NCBI GenBank assembly: GCA_015501595.1
Contig: JADNRX010000096.1
Coordinates: forward strand, 62,001 to 126,000
Reading direction: 5' to 3'
DNA: 64,000 nt
Source of the DNA: Hymenopellis radicata
Lineage: Eukaryota; Basidiomycota; Agaricomycetes; Agaricales; Physalacriaceae
Both the position numbers and the translations under genes were made by a program. Positions within the stretch are counted from its first letter, which is position 1, and the number at the start of each line of letters is the position of its first letter. Below the pieces are notes generated by a model, which searched no databases, had not been told where the DNA came from, and worked only from the letters and a program-made list of their open reading frames with translations. Shown piece by piece: positions 1 to 11,987 of the stretch.

Positions 1-255
1 CGTAGGTGTTAATTCTGCGTGAACGGCGCGATTCGCGGACGGCGTGGCACACTGCGAAGTATCCAAATCCCAGAGTCCATCCGAACGCGATGGAAGCCAC
101 TAGTAGCGCAGGCGAATGAGCGAAGACACAGAAAAAGGTCCAAAAGAAGACGTACAGTTCATATCCCCTTGTGTCACATCGAGAAACTCGAACGGCTTTT
201 CGGTGGGCCAGTACATGCCCCAGAGTGTTGGTTCGACGGGCATCTTAGGTGACAT
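1..255 (-). CDS. hypothetical membrane protein, 5' part only, possible frameshift
   Basis: No family is recognised. Reading leftwards from an ATG at 255, the first part is polar with an aromatic-rich stretch (WGMYWPTEKPFEF). A one-base frame change in a run of four G's near 165-172 then leads into a strongly hydrophobic stretch rich in F, W, A and L (begins YVFFWTFFCVF), probably one or two membrane spans, followed by a basic segment (RESRRSRR) that runs off the window edge. The join is inferred: adding one G to the run would make the two parts one frame. No good splice pair explains the change. A second in-frame ATG lies at 243. It could also be a chance pair of reading frames; confidence is low. 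Confidence 0.35.
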
Positions 256-1754
256 GATGTTCGAAGAAGAGTCGTGCGGCGATGGACAATGGACGGCAGC
301 AATGAGGCATCATTTAAGAGGATTTCAATGGATAGAATCAGGTTCAACCGGACGAGACACTCTGCCTGATAAAATGCCTCCTAAATCAGACCCTTGATCA
401 CGTCGGCTTTGTGTGGAAGGCGGGTGTGAAGCGGGTGTAGCGAAAAGCGAGCGGCGTGACAGCCGCGCCTGTTGTGTATAGCGTTCCATCAGGTCCGGAC
501 GACCTCAAGGACCACGGCAGAGCGTCGTTCTTGAACATTTCAGGGAAATACTGCCTGCAGAACGAACGACGCAATCATTCCATGGAAGCTAACGAGTTAG
601 TACGGGGATAAGGGGGATAAATGGGACAAAGGGGAGGTCAGTCGCCACATGTGGCGCTATTAAATGATCGAGGATGGTGTTTGTCAGACACGGCGAGTGT
701 GCATCCTCCTGTCATGAAACGAAGGGGCCTCTGCGGCCTGTGAATAGAACACCTAAGTGCAGTATTCACGGGTCTCTGAACCTCGGTCATTCAAAAGCTC
801 CTCTATGAAAGGCTGCTATTTTCGGATCTGCGAGAAAATCGGTAAGATACGAGGCAGGCTTGGAAGAAAGGGGATGAGAAGACGAAAAGTTTCAACCTCA
901 ACTTCTGCTCGCGTGAAACTCGCGTGGTTCTCGCATGGCGTGCAGGGAGCGCTCAGGGCTTGTTGGCGCGTTCGTTCAAGAATAAATGGAAGAGAGAAAA
1001 CGAACGAGATTACAAGCTAAAGTCACCTGCCCGGAAGAAGAGGCCTATCACCGCTGACGACGGCAAAGAGTCCAAAGTCGACGGGTCGAACTACGCGGAT
1101 CACCAACTCACTGTTGCACGGCACACGCGACTTTCTCGTACTGCTCGTACAATTCAAGCAGATCGCGTGCTAAGAAAGCCGAGGATCCTTTCAGCGAAGG
1201 GAAAGAGGGCTGTTGGTCGACCACGCGTCCGCTGCCCCCTTCTCACAGGCCCTACCGTGCCGTGGTTCGACGAGGTGACCGATTTCAGTCAATATACGGT
1301 GCGTGATCGAAGTTGGACAGGGCCCACAGTTGGCGTGCAGGTACGATGGTGAGCCAGCAACCGTCGGTGCCTGGCGTCGTGTCAAGGTGAGAGCAGAAAG
1401 CGCCTGAAACCCCATTATTAAACACAATACACGAGGCGCAGAGAACGCACCGCAAAGAGAAGACCAGGCGATGGAGGTTCATATAAGTGGTTCTGAATAC
1501 AGTGGGGCTAAGTACTCGAATTACTGATAGTCCCGTTCAACTGTCAACCCCTCATGTCAAACAGGTCGAGAAAGACACACATGATATGGCTTGGAAAATG
1601 TCTGGAAGAGGTCAAGACAAGCGCTATGAAGAGCAGAGTGAAGAGTGAGTACTTGGCATATGATTGTGAGGTGTGATGATCAAACGAGGCTGCTCGATAT
1701 AAAGTAGTAATCAACAGGTCAAACCTATAAAATGTCCATTGATAGTCCGTGCAA
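256..1754. other. no gene recognised
   Basis: Short overlapping reading frames occur on both strands (the longest about 140 codons, 924-1352 plus), but none resembles a known family and splice signals do not join them. The part nearest 1755 is probably 3' flank of the lactonase gene. Confidence 0.4.
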
Positions 1755-2867
1755 TTATATGACCACCGCCGTAGTCCTCGCAACAGCACTAGAGTTCCGC
1801 GCCACCTCGACCAAATTATCTCCACATCGCTCATACACAACCATACCGCCACTGACCGCCCCGAGCGCAACCAGATACGCATCATTCTCACCACCGAACG
1901 TCATGCCTCGTATATTTACAAGTCCCGTGAACACCTGGCGAACCAAATTAAGATCCAAGTCGAATACAGCTATGCTATCTCCCCGCGGATCGGGCGTGCC
2001 CCCAATGTTTCGGTTGGACGCATAAAGATACCGTGATGAGAGGAGAAGTTCCGCTGCGGCATACGTCGAGTTATATGGCACATCAGAGGGGACGATGGTG
2101 ACATTGGCAAGAAGCTTAGAGGTGTACGTGAGGTTGGAAGTCGGAGGGATGATTTCCTTCGTCAACGTGTTCGTTATCTCGTGAATGACATAAAGAGTAT
2201 CATTGGAGACGATCATGTGCCGAGGACCACTTCCCGTATCGTGTGCCAGGGCGCCGTGGACTGTCCACGTCCCGTTCGAGGTATCTTGGCCGACGCGCCA
2301 AATTTTGTCTGCGCCAAGGTCGGTGACGAGCACTTCCTCGTCGTACTGCAACGTCATGTGAGGGAACGATGTGCCGTTTATGGGGGCCTGGAACGTGACG
2401 AGATTAGAGGTTGTTGTAAGCTCATACCCGTAGAGGGCAGTCGAGACAAAGAGACCGTCCCCGGATCCATACTTAGAGTTGATCAAAAAAGATACGTGTC
2501 GTAGAAATAAAATACTACGCACATTCATGATTGCGACGTTTCCATCTGAGAGGGGACTACAGTAGGCTGGTCCTACTCCACCAGAGCTAATTGAATCCAC
2601 GATACTCAAACGGCCATCAAGGAACGCGTAGGACGTCAAAGTGCCATTATCAATTTCGTTGACGCCGCTGCCAGGTTTGGTGAGTAACAGGTACGGGCGA
2701 GTAAAAGTTACACACTAAATGACACGGTCGTCGTGCTTGAACAGCCAGGAAGGATTAGGCTCCGTGGGCGTTTCACCGAGGTATGAGAGGGCACCCGAGT
2801 CCGAGTCAAAAAGATAAGAGACGATGTACGATGTGTAGCCTCCAGCAAGGATGTTGAGCTTGACCAT
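1755..2867 (-). CDS. lactonase family (6-phosphogluconolactonase-like) beta-propeller protein
   Basis: Three exons give about 338 aa. Start ATG is at 2867-2865 (MVKLNILAGGYTS). Intron 1 (2715-2668, 48 bp) removes an apparent in-frame stop and joins ...DDRVIY to GVNEID. Intron 2 (2522-2472, 51 bp, in phase) joins AIMN to YGSGDG. Seen in the protein: N-terminal GGYT strand, PSW, Y-x-VNE, SFPHM, VTDLGADKIWR and GSGPRHM segments, which are typical landmarks of fungal 7-bladed lactonase proteins (carboxy-cis,cis-muconate cyclase/6-phosphogluconolactonase type). The family hydrolyses or cyclises sugar or aromatic-acid lactones; the substrate here cannot be read from sequence. There is no signal peptide, so a cytosolic site is likely. 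It appears intact. Confidence 0.85.
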
Positions 2868-3908
2868 TGTGACAGACTACAACGCGGTGGTGGTAGAACC
2901 AGATTAAATAAGAGCAGGTCAGGGGGGCGAAAGAGGTCGTTTCATGTCGTAAGGGTTGGTCTCAGGTGCGAGCCTGGTGCGAGCTGGGGTGCGACTGGCG
3001 ACTCGCGAGCGCCGCCCAAGCGCCGCCCGTGTAACGCAATCGATAATTTTCAAAGCTGCAAGTTGAAAGCACGAGACGAATTGAGTAACACTTCCAGACT
3101 AAGACTTACATTGGCCCTAGTGAACCTGGTCATTTTGTTGCAGATGTAAACGGCAAGGGGTATCAGATCACAGAATCGGCCATATCGTCTCCAAAAGATT
3201 ATGGCGACGATGATCATCATCCAGAAATGGCAATCGCCCCTTTTCGCCGCTTGTGCCCGTTTTCTACGCTTGGTTTTGGCTTCGTTCCGCCTCTTAAAGG
3301 CGACGACTGCTCACCAGCAATGTCGTAGAGTAGAATAATCATTATTATTGATACGAGCGGGGGTGGCAAGACGGAAGTAACGCGACGCGCTCCTCAGTCA
3401 TTTCCGTTGATCACGTGCAAGGTTGAAAAAATCGCATTTTATTTCTACGTTGCTCACCGCTTCACGGACAAGTGTCATTACTTGTCCAATAATCGTTTAA
3501 ATATGCTACATGGAATGTGTCTACTACAAATATTTATTCAAGGCCTACACCAAAAGTTACAGGAGGATTGACATTTTACCTGTCTAAAAGTTTGAGCCTC
3601 CAAAGCAAACACAATCAAACAGACCAGACGTTTTGAGAAATTCAGTGATCGGATACCCCTTGGTAAACGGTATAATACAAGTATAATATGCTCTTGTCGT
3701 TCCCAGCGACGATTCGGCCATTCGGACGGCAACGCTTATGTAGCGGGGAAAGATCATTTTTCGAACAAGGCGGGTTGAAAGGCACGAGGGTGAAGCTTGA
3801 AGCTTGAAGGAGAAGTGATCATCAAGACTAAGCAAGTTGATCAACTGATATATTATCCAGGCCGAGAAGTCCGCCGACTACGTGGCGCACAGGTCGTTGA
3901 ATAATACG
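2868..3908. other. intergenic, upstream of lactonase
   Basis: Contains the upstream region of the lactonase gene (no clear TATA box) and then AT-richer DNA up to the TIR element. No convincing coding frame is seen. Confidence 0.5.
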
Positions 3909-3914
3909 ATGTCG
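3909..3914. repeat. possible target-site duplication ATGTCG (left copy)
   Basis: ATGTCG stands directly outside the left TIR and again directly outside the right TIR (7352-7357). If the TIR is taken to start two bases further in, the duplication would instead be TA. Confidence 0.55.
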
Positions 3915-3942
3915 TATGGGGGTAATGCTGGGGAAAAATTCA
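3915..3942 (+). repeat. left terminal inverted repeat
   Basis: Identical over 28 bases to the reverse complement of 7324-7351. Confidence 0.85.
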
Positions 3943-6270
3943 GAGTGGTTTTACTCTTACTTTGTTACTTTTGTTCATAAAAAGTTTTACTTTTCATCTC
4001 ACTTTGTGTAAAGTGAAAAGTAGGACTGATCTCAATCTCAGTGAGTCCCACATTCGAGTATGACTTTTGCTTCGCCTGGTGACCGTTACACGACGCGTCG
4101 ACATGACCCGACGGCCGACGCGTCGTGTTGACCAAAAAGAGATATTTGATTAAGACAATATTTTTAAATATCAATTATGTCGTGTTTTTCAACGTGATCA
4201 CGTTAACTTACACCGTATTCTGCTACCTACGCTGGGCATCTACGCCCGACTGTCGAATTCTTCCCGCGCCCTCCAGGCGCCCTGGTGCTCATCATCCGAA
4301 CCTTCCGGACGTCGTCACAGAACGTGACAATGCGGCTTGCCACCTACCACCATCACCAAGGATATCAATCAACACAACTCGCGGCCCCCGCTGTTCGCTG
4401 GGGGCGTTGTCGGTGGCGGCAGTGGTGGAGAACAACGCCTCCAGTAGTGTCTCCCCTTCTAATCGCTTGCGCGAACGTCGCAACCGTCAATTACCCCGAG
4501 ACAACCCTCATCCTCAACCATCGGCAGTCGCTGCTCCTTCCTCCGGCTCTCAAGAATCATCGTCTCTATCATCAAGCAGTGCTCGTATTCGAGCCTACAG
4601 TACTGGATCTGCATCCTCGCGCGCGCCGTGCCCTGAACGCTGCCGACTCTACCCCCATCACTTCAATGCGCCTTCCAGGTACTTCACGCACCACGTGTAA
4701 TAGTAGAGTTCCCCATGGAAATTTCTCCCAGCTTGACTTCACGGTGCGTATCCGACCATCGTTCATTTCTGCTGATCTTTTCCAGATCGACTTTTCCTCT
4801 CGGGTACGGCCAGCGGATCAAGATCTCGTCTCTAGGACGGTTCGAGGACGACTCAACGTGCTCTCCAGAACGCTCAACGCCATTTCTATTTTGCGTTGTC
4901 GGGTTCGCCTTCCCAACCTCACGACTGAGCCGTCTCGCAGGTGTGGGTTGCTGATTCGCAAGTCAGAAACTCAACACGATGATCTGTCTTCAAGCACGTT
5001 GGTGAGTCGTTCTGTCCACCCTTGGTCTGTAAATCAACACCAAAATTCGTCACAGCTCTGATCTTGCCCAATGCAGTGCATGTAGCATCCGGTACCCGAA
5101 CTCGTTAGGCGTTCTGGTACTACGCGCGCTCTCCAGCACGCCCTCCGGAGCAAGAACTCTCCTTCGTTCTGGACGTAGGCCGTGGGATTGGGTCGAGTGC
5201 CTGCTTCCATCTCACTTGATATTTACCGCCTTCTTTAGCAATAAATGTCTTATTCTTCCAAATTTCGCGTGAACATTGATTGAGTCCGCAAAAGGTTTCG
5301 GGTACGTAGGGTTGTCAATGTCTGGCCCGACCTAGGCGCAGAAGCTGTTCGCCACATTGAAACTCTTCATGCCGGTGGACCCGTTCGGAAGCTTTCAGGA
5401 CGATGACGACGACAAGATGGATCTCGACGAGCTCGAAGGTAGCAAGCCGCAGGTCTCTCCACCCACTGAAGTCTTTATCAGGCGCACTGTTATGTTCAAT
5501 TCATCCAATTCGACGCTTTCTGTGCTCAACTGTTCGCAGGGTTTTCCAACGGACACACCGAGCCTCGACGATTCAGCTCATCGTTGCCCATTGTCCCGAT
5601 GTACAAAACGACAGTCACAAAGCCGCGACCACCATACTCTCCGTCCGGCTATCACCAATGTTCCGTTTGTAGCCGCCGAAAACTTCACGCACTGTGAGCA
5701 GCCTCTGAGCACTGGGCCGCGTCAGTTAGCAATCACGCCCTCAAGACGATGTTCATTTGGTGCGCGCGAATACTGCCGAGATACGCGCTAACGAGGTTGA
5801 TCTTTCAGACGGGACATTGACACAACGCAAATTCAGGATGAGTGAGTCTTCAAAGCTTCAAGTTCTTAATGTGCCTTAAAGACCATTTCCTGACGTCTGT
5901 TATTGCACCTCCATCTTACCAGACACATGTTACCCAATTGCTCGCCATGTCAGCAACGATGGACGCTTCTTATACGCCTCAACTCACGCCGTTTTCACAA
6001 CGCTTCCACTATGATCACCGTATGTTCTATTGACCCGGCTAACGGCTGCCTCATCAAGATACCATCTGCTCGATGATGCCTGGCGCGCTCTGGCGGCGCT
6101 GGTTAACGCAGTCACCTTGATAGTCCAATGCCGCTCGTCTCTTCTGCTCTCGTTCGTGGCAATTACAGGAGCCTGATGCGCTGAGATCGCACATGTGCTG
6201 TCGTTCCGCACGATTCGATGACACTGAGCAGCCAGACATACTGTTCATATTCTACTAATGTCTTGCCCAG

Positions 6271-6796
6271 TTCACGGACCAACAACGCGGCATAGGCTGG
6301 ACCCTCACCAATCTGGCAGATGCTGCTGAGCGGGCATCTTGCGTCGAAAAGGCCTGGCTTGAGCGGGAGCAGTACAAACGGGAGTACCCAGACTACAGAT
6401 ACGGCAGTAATGGGGCGTGAAGCCGTGAAGATCCTGCTCTCCGTGACGAAGAACCGCGAACGCGCGCGCAGAGAGACAATCCGCAGACCGCGTGTCCAGC
6501 CATCTTACCGGGTGGTAGCACCTCCACCGCCACCACGAGCACCGTCGCCTTCATTATCATCGGCCTCTCCTCCGCTGCGCACACCTTCACCAGCTTCCGA
6601 GGCGAAACGAGACGAGCCTGCTCTCCATCCCGATTACACGATCGGGGCGTTCCCGTCGATGGACTGGGAGGCAGAGCTTGACCGGTGGACGACGTCTCCT
6701 CCCGTGCCCATCATGGAAGAGTGGGGCACGTACGTCTCGCCATTATTTCCGCTGCAGGGACAAGGTGAAGCCATATTTGTTTGCGCCTTTCTCTGA
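6271..6796 (+). pseudogene. HMG-box transcription factor fragment
   Basis: From an acceptor (TTGCCCAG, ending at 6270) the frame gives the last two helices of an HMG box: ...WTLTNLADAAERAS, then VEKAWLEREQYKREYPDYRY near 6340-6405. A stop follows shortly after. A second frame (to 6796) continues with a basic segment, a Pro/Ser-rich linker and an acidic DWEAELDRW region, a layout common in fungal HMG-box regulators. The start of the box (the RPxNxFxxFR part) was not found upstream, where 4.2-6.0 kb holds only Ser/Pro-rich frames with stops. It sits inside the TIR element and is presumably a captured, decayed host gene piece, DNA-binding in origin but not functional here. Confidence 0.6.
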
Positions 6797-7323
6797 CAAT
6801 TCCGGCCCGCCACGCATGCAACCATCATGCTATTCAGATCGCACACAACCGCTCCCCACCTGCTCTGTACCTGCTTAGCTGGGAACAGTTGATGCTCTGA
6901 GGCATCTGGACTGGCGACGTTGGTGATGACATTACTTGTGTCGACGGGTATTACGGGAAGGAGGGTGTCGAGGGTGCGTTCATTGAGATCTTGGATGATT
7001 CATCGGGCACTGATGTTTCGCTTAACCGGGATGCGGACAGTGTTGGAGAGGTTAGTGTATTGTTAGCTTGGGAGGACTTTGATTTTGAGGCCGTCTTACG
7101 TGTTGTGAATAAATTTATCTTAAACATAAGTGTCTAAGTACCTAACTCCAAAGTTAGTGTGACGCCGCGAATCTACAAACCGACTGAGATTTCTGAAAGT
7201 AAGACTGGAAAGTAAAACTGAGATTGGTTGCAGAAGTGGGACTAGTACGAGTTGGAAGCCCACTCTTTCATTTTGCTCAAAAGTGGTACTAAAAGTGGTA
7301 AAATACAGTAAAAGTAGTCGACT

Positions 7324-7351
7324 TGAATTTTTCCCCAGCATTACCCCCATA
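7324..7351 (-). repeat. right terminal inverted repeat
   Basis: Reverse complement of 3915-3942; followed by the second ATGTCG at 7352-7357. Confidence 0.85.
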
Positions 7352-7357
7352 ATGTCG

Positions 7358-7860
7358 GAACGCGCTGTATTACTACATGCGAACCATCAACCTTCCATTC
7401 ATCTCCGCTTCCCGCCATGGCTCCAACTCTTTTGTATCGGAAAACTTTGGTCGAAAAGTAAAGAGATATGATCCTCCTGTGCCTATTATCGCAGGTATTA
7501 TGTCTGCAGACTGGCTGATAGCACGGCTCTGTAGTGCTTCGTAGCTTTCCCCGTTCGGCGGAAGCTCTCTTCGCAGAGCCCAGGTCCAATATTCCCGGAA
7601 TAGGATCTTTTGAGAGACGTGAGTTCAACTACAATGGCAAGACACTTTACGAGGTTACCCATCGTCTGAAAAGATCACCAGTGAACAAGTTCGCGGCAGT
7701 ACCGATAGGGATACCTATTGTGTATACGCCGATACGATCTGCCATGTCTTCGTCTTGGCGTTCGAGGATTGCATACCGAAGGGCCTCCGCGGGGTCGATT
7801 TTCGCGTTAGATCTGTTATTACGACGGTAAACAATAACTTCTATATAAGAACGCGTAGTC
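7358..7860. other. intergenic; no gene recognised
   Basis: A 98-codon plus frame (7534-7830) is present but resembles nothing known and could equally be non-coding. It is the 3' flank of the BTB gene on the opposite strand. Confidence 0.35.
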
Positions 7861-8401
7861 TTACTCTATATGCTTGTCACAAAGCTTGGCTATTCCCATG
7901 TTTCGGCGAAGGAGAGCATATCGCAGCACAGGAGTAGTCTTTGTCGTGGCCAGCACCCTGTGGAGATCGTGAAGACGCGTGAGGCGATGGAATCGTGACG
8001 TACCCCATGTGAACATCACATATGACGGAGAGGGAGGTAAACTGGTACTTGTCTGCCGCAATAGAAATCTCCTCCAGCAAAGGGAATGCTATATCGCCAA
8101 GGTCCGGAAGGGGCGGCGTGGGGTATATGTACTTGAAAAGTACTTGTAGCACTTCTGCTCTCTCTGAGAGCTCAACGACATCGTCTTTACTGCTCGGAAA
8201 AGGCGGGAAGACAGTCGTATGAGTATCGATGTTCTTTTGATGGATCTTGAAGATGACGTTGTCCGACGAGCGGATGCATAGGTCTGCAGTCTCATATGCG
8301 ACTGGTCGGAAGATATCAGCTCTCAGAATTTGACTCCTGGTGAAGGACGAAGAAGACGTACACTGGGGATGAAGTTTTAACTTCTCGTTGTCATTGGACA
8401 T
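7861..8401 (-). CDS. BTB/POZ domain protein
   Basis: The BTB core is clear: ADLCIRSSDNVIFKIHQKNI, ...VVELSERAEVLQVLFKYIYP, then LLEEISIAADKYQ. This is the basidiomycete pattern in which residues after ADxxIRSSDxxxFxVH form the dimerisation fold. The start ATG at 8401 (MSNDNEK) is preferred. A longer upstream frame (from 8590) adds a hydrophobic stretch but looks less conserved. Probable introns: 42 bp near 8318-8360 (joining LHPQ to ADIF) and 46 bp near 7960-8005 (joining HMG to VLATTK); the latter opens an exon ending RYALLRRNMGIAKLCDKHIE at 7861. The protein is short at its C-terminus compared with many relatives. BTB proteins of this type may act as protein-interaction or ubiquitin-ligase adaptors; the partner is unknown. 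Confidence 0.75.
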
Positions 8402-9382
8402 CAGACCACAGTTTTTTTTGAGAGATTTTATCAGTGGAAAGACTACGACGATAGCCAGCCAGAGTACTAGGGGAAGGACAGACCCCGCATCAGTGTCCGA
8501 GTCGACTTTTGAGAAGCCGAGACTCCGAGTCGGATCGCCGTCAAAGGTGGTCGACGTTTCCGTCGGTGGAAGATCGTAAGGGTTAATCAAAGTCCAAAAG
8601 GCTATGATGAGATGCGAGCGAACACATAGAGTCTGCTGACGGTCAGGTAAAAATGGTATAGAGAGCCCGTCTGAGATAAGCTTTCCTCAAGACCGAGATA
8701 CTGTTGTTAGATAGATGGAAGTCGATACGGGCAGGTACGAGCAGTTATCAATGCCAAGCAGTATCGGGTTTCGATATACATAGAAGTAGTTGGTCCGAGA
8801 CGATCCGGCGGTCGAAGCCTCAAAGCAAGAAGGTATAACGAAGCTGGGAGCGTGATTTCAGACCCATGGTATTCTCCATGAAGAGGCTTAGTTGTCCGAT
8901 TTGTGACGAGCACCAGAAGAATCCCAACGGTACAGAACGGTCGGCATGGTCTTCCCGGGGCATCTAAGCTCGTAGAACAGTCGTTTCCTCACCGGCAAAG
9001 GTATTGAGAGCTGCAATCAGGTATAACGGGTATTTCGTGTGAAGATGCGGGGGTCGTCGTCACTTGAGAGGAGCCATGAAGGGGCAATGAGATGATGATG
9101 GCGGTCAAAGAGAACTGTACAGCCACGTTTTCCCACACTCCAATTATTGATCAAGTCAGTCATGGTTCAGTCGGTACGAGCTGAAAACTGCACATCTATA
9201 CCCTACCGACGTATACACGCTCACTTTGTTCAAACCAAGATTTCCCTTCTTGATCACTGGCCTTGAGCATCGTCTTGGACATATTAGTTCTAACTAAGTA
9301 CAGGATCCAAATTGTTTCGCCACGTCGGTGATAATGATTTCTCTTGCGCTAGATCCCTCACATTCATGAGTTCCGTCATTAC
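8402..9382. other. intergenic; no gene recognised
   Basis: Lies between the BTB start (or its possible upstream extension to 8590) and the 3' end of the GMC gene. Only short scattered frames. Confidence 0.4.
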
Positions 9383-11987
9383 TCAGGGCGCATTTGCGAT
9401 TATATCCGCTGCCTAGTACAGTGTGTGAGCTTCTATGCTTTCAGCGAAACATCATTGTACCTTCTCACCAATGGCGTATAGCGTCGCCATAGGATGCGCC
9501 GAAAAGTGAAGTGGAAGAATTGAAGCGTCAACCTTCATGTACGCAAACAATTAACCACGGGGCCCGCGGCGATGAAGGAATGTACTCGCCACACGTAGAT
9601 TGGCCGTTCCATATACTCGCAGTTGCGAGTCTACTACTCCCCCGTACTTTTGGGGGAGCATCGCCGCCGTACCGATCGGATGCCATACGGGATTGAAGGT
9701 GCGCTTGATGAAATCCTTGAGGTCATCGTCTGATTCAACGCTGACTCCAGGATATGATTCTCCAACGGTGATTTCAGATAGGGCCGCGGTAGAAGCAATT
9801 TTGCGACAGTATTTTAACCCTTCAACAAGAATCTCCATGTCCAGGTCGTTGGCGAAAAACTGTGGGTCAATTCTAGGACTCGACGTCATGTTCGCGGCAT
9901 GGATGTGTACTGTGCCCTGGGAGAGTGGGTGCTGCAAGCAGGCAGAGAAGGTGTAGTAACTTTTGCCATCCTCGGGCTGCAGCCCGCCGACCGGCACAAA
10001 TCGGGCAGTTGACACGATCCTGTTACAATCAGTACCAAGGCTGGGAGACTCGACGTGAAGAGCGCTCACTCTAGGAATGGCACGTGGGATAGCCAACTCT
10101 TCTGGATCTCACGCATCTTTGGAGTGAACGGGTGATCCCCCATTGCGTGGCTGAGCTTATGACGGAATTCAGAGACTTGCGTTTCGTTCCAGATTTTGTC
10201 AAGGGAGAGGAATGCGAAAGTCATCGGAACAGTTGTCAGCTTCCCTTTCTGCTGGGTTTTACTATGGCGGGGATCAAATTTACTCTAAATTATTGGAACC
10301 TTCACTTACAATTTCTGCAGCTCTTCGGCAGCGACATCGGGATCTCGCAACGCGTCCCAAGACGTGTAGGGTGCTTTGAGTTCGAAGGACATGGTGGCAT
10401 ATATATGCTCCTATATGCCGTCTCAGTATCGCGAGACATCGTTGTAGAAGAAGAGAAGTCGCGTACCTCTGTCACGACAGCCCTCAGGGATGAGTCAGAG
10501 GACAGATACGACAATGAGGCGCTTACGAAGATTTGTGCCAACCGATGGCAAATCTATGACACTGGGAATGCTGTATTTGGCCAGAATACGAGCATCTCCG
10601 ATTCCTGATAACGATCAGACAGCGACTTTGTACGCGGAGGAACGAACGACAGACCTGATTGTTCGAGGATTTGGGGGGTCTGATATGCGCCTGTACGGAA
10701 TAAACACGTATTAGACAGTGAAATATCACTACCAGACTAACCAGCAGACAATATGACTTCCTTTCTGGCCGTTGCCGTCCCAACCTTACCGCCTTTTATG
10801 TATTCGACGCCTTTAGCCTTAACTTTTCCCTTCGTGGAGGGCTCAAGCAAAATCCGAGTGACTTGAGTTTCGGTCATTATCTGTAAATTCGACGTGCCGT
10901 GCTTTAAATACGCCTAGCACACGCACACACCGTAAGATAAGATGAAATGTTTGAGTACACCTTACATACCGTGTCAGCAGAAACTCGGGTCGCGGCGTCC
11001 GGGTCAATCGCGCAGGTACTCGTCCACACTCCTTTATTGTCTCCGCTCGCCTAAACTATCAGCGCCGGCGGAAAAAAAGGTATATTGTGGCGCACAGAAT
11101 CGAGGTTCGTTTCCACGCCAAGCTCGTTCATTGCCCTAAAGAAGTAGTCCTGGATGTCGCCATCTCTATAGGATATGTTATGTCAACAGGGCCCTCTGTT
11201 CCGTGGACTGATTCGTTGACAGCAACGTGCGCATTGGTCTGAGAGTCTTCAGGGGCCGTGAGGTTCTCATACTTGAACTGGCGGTCAGTTATCTGGGCTG
11301 TGAATTGAGAGACGTGTTGTATACCTTTGTGAAATAGGGCAAGAGATCGTTCCAGCCCCAGCCGGTGATACCGACCTCTGCTAGGGCTTCATAAAGTGGG
11401 ATCGCTGCGGTGAGAACATATAGAGTCGGGACGTGATGTACGCACAGTCATACTCTTCAATTGTGGCTCTGATAATGTAACGGAACGTTAGACTATATCA
11501 TGGCGAGGACACCTGATGAGACGCACCGGTTGACCTGCATGAAGTTCAGCTGGAATTCGGCTTGTCAACGTGAACTTCGAAAGGCGAGCGAATGCGGTAT
11601 ACGGACGTTTGTAGATCCACCAAGAGCTTTTCCCCTAAAGCAAGATTTAGGTATTGAATTATGTAGGCAATGGACGTGTACCGCGGCAGCGAGACGGATC
11701 GCCCATCGGCGTTAGTTTGCGGCGCACTGAAGAACGACCAATCAACTTCCGGGTTTCCCAGATTCTTGGGTAATAAGCTGTGCCACCGTTGTAAACTGAA
11801 CGGAAACAGGGGGCACAAAACGCGAACCAGGGATTCGGATGTCTGGATTTGTGGATACGTCCTTTCCCGCCTCCAACACAAGGACGGAATGAGTCGGACA
11901 GAGCTGGGCGACACGAACCGCAGCTACGAGCCCTGCATTTCCGCCACCGATGAAGATATAATCGAAAACGTTGGCGAGGGGAAACAT
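9383..11987 (-). pseudogene. GMC oxidoreductase (aryl-alcohol/glucose oxidase family), one frameshift
   Basis: The start ATG at 11987 leads straight into the FAD-binding Rossmann motif (DYIFIGGGNAGLVAAVRVA, then VLVLEAG). Following short exons give NPEVDWSF, PRGKALGGST-N-LNF (family signature 1), GITGWGWNDLLPYF, signature 2 (GAYQTPQILEQSGIGDARIL, about 10600-10720) and the C-terminal domain with the HPIGTAAMLP active-site His and LPLHFSAHPMATLYAIGEKAAD; stop TGA at 9385-9383. At least ten introns of 45-60 bp fit. Near 11175 the frame breaks: ...DITYP must gain one base to continue DGDIQDYFFRAMNELG, and no splice pair repairs it. The last-but-two intron may use a GC donor. There is no secretion signal. 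The family oxidises alcohols with FAD; the substrate is unknown. It is called a pseudogene only because of that single break. Confidence 0.8.

Larger units (their letters stand above)
3915..7351. mobile_element. TIR DNA transposon, non-autonomous, 3.4 kb, carrying an HMG-box gene remnant
   Basis: The two ends are perfect 28-bp inverted repeats beginning TATGGGGGTAATGCTGGGGA, at 3915-3942 and 7324-7351, flanked by ATGTCG on both sides. Just inside both ends lie AT-rich stretches with repeated short GT-plus-T-run motifs. No transposase is recognisable. The middle (about 4.2-6.9 kb) has coding-like but broken sequence, including an HMG-box gene fragment. The superfamily is unclear because the duplication could be 6 bp or TA; a mariner-like origin remains possible. 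Inference: a non-autonomous element that picked up host DNA. Confidence 0.75.

Noticed and set aside
8402..8590. N-terminal extension of the BTB protein with a hydrophobic stretch
   Set aside because: Possible, but BTB relatives start close to the domain and a good ATG at 8401 exists; kept as an alternative only.
11170..11200. A very short GT...AG intron (22 bp) to explain the GMC frame change
   Set aside because: Too short for this genome (introns 42-60 bp) and it does not restore the correct phase.
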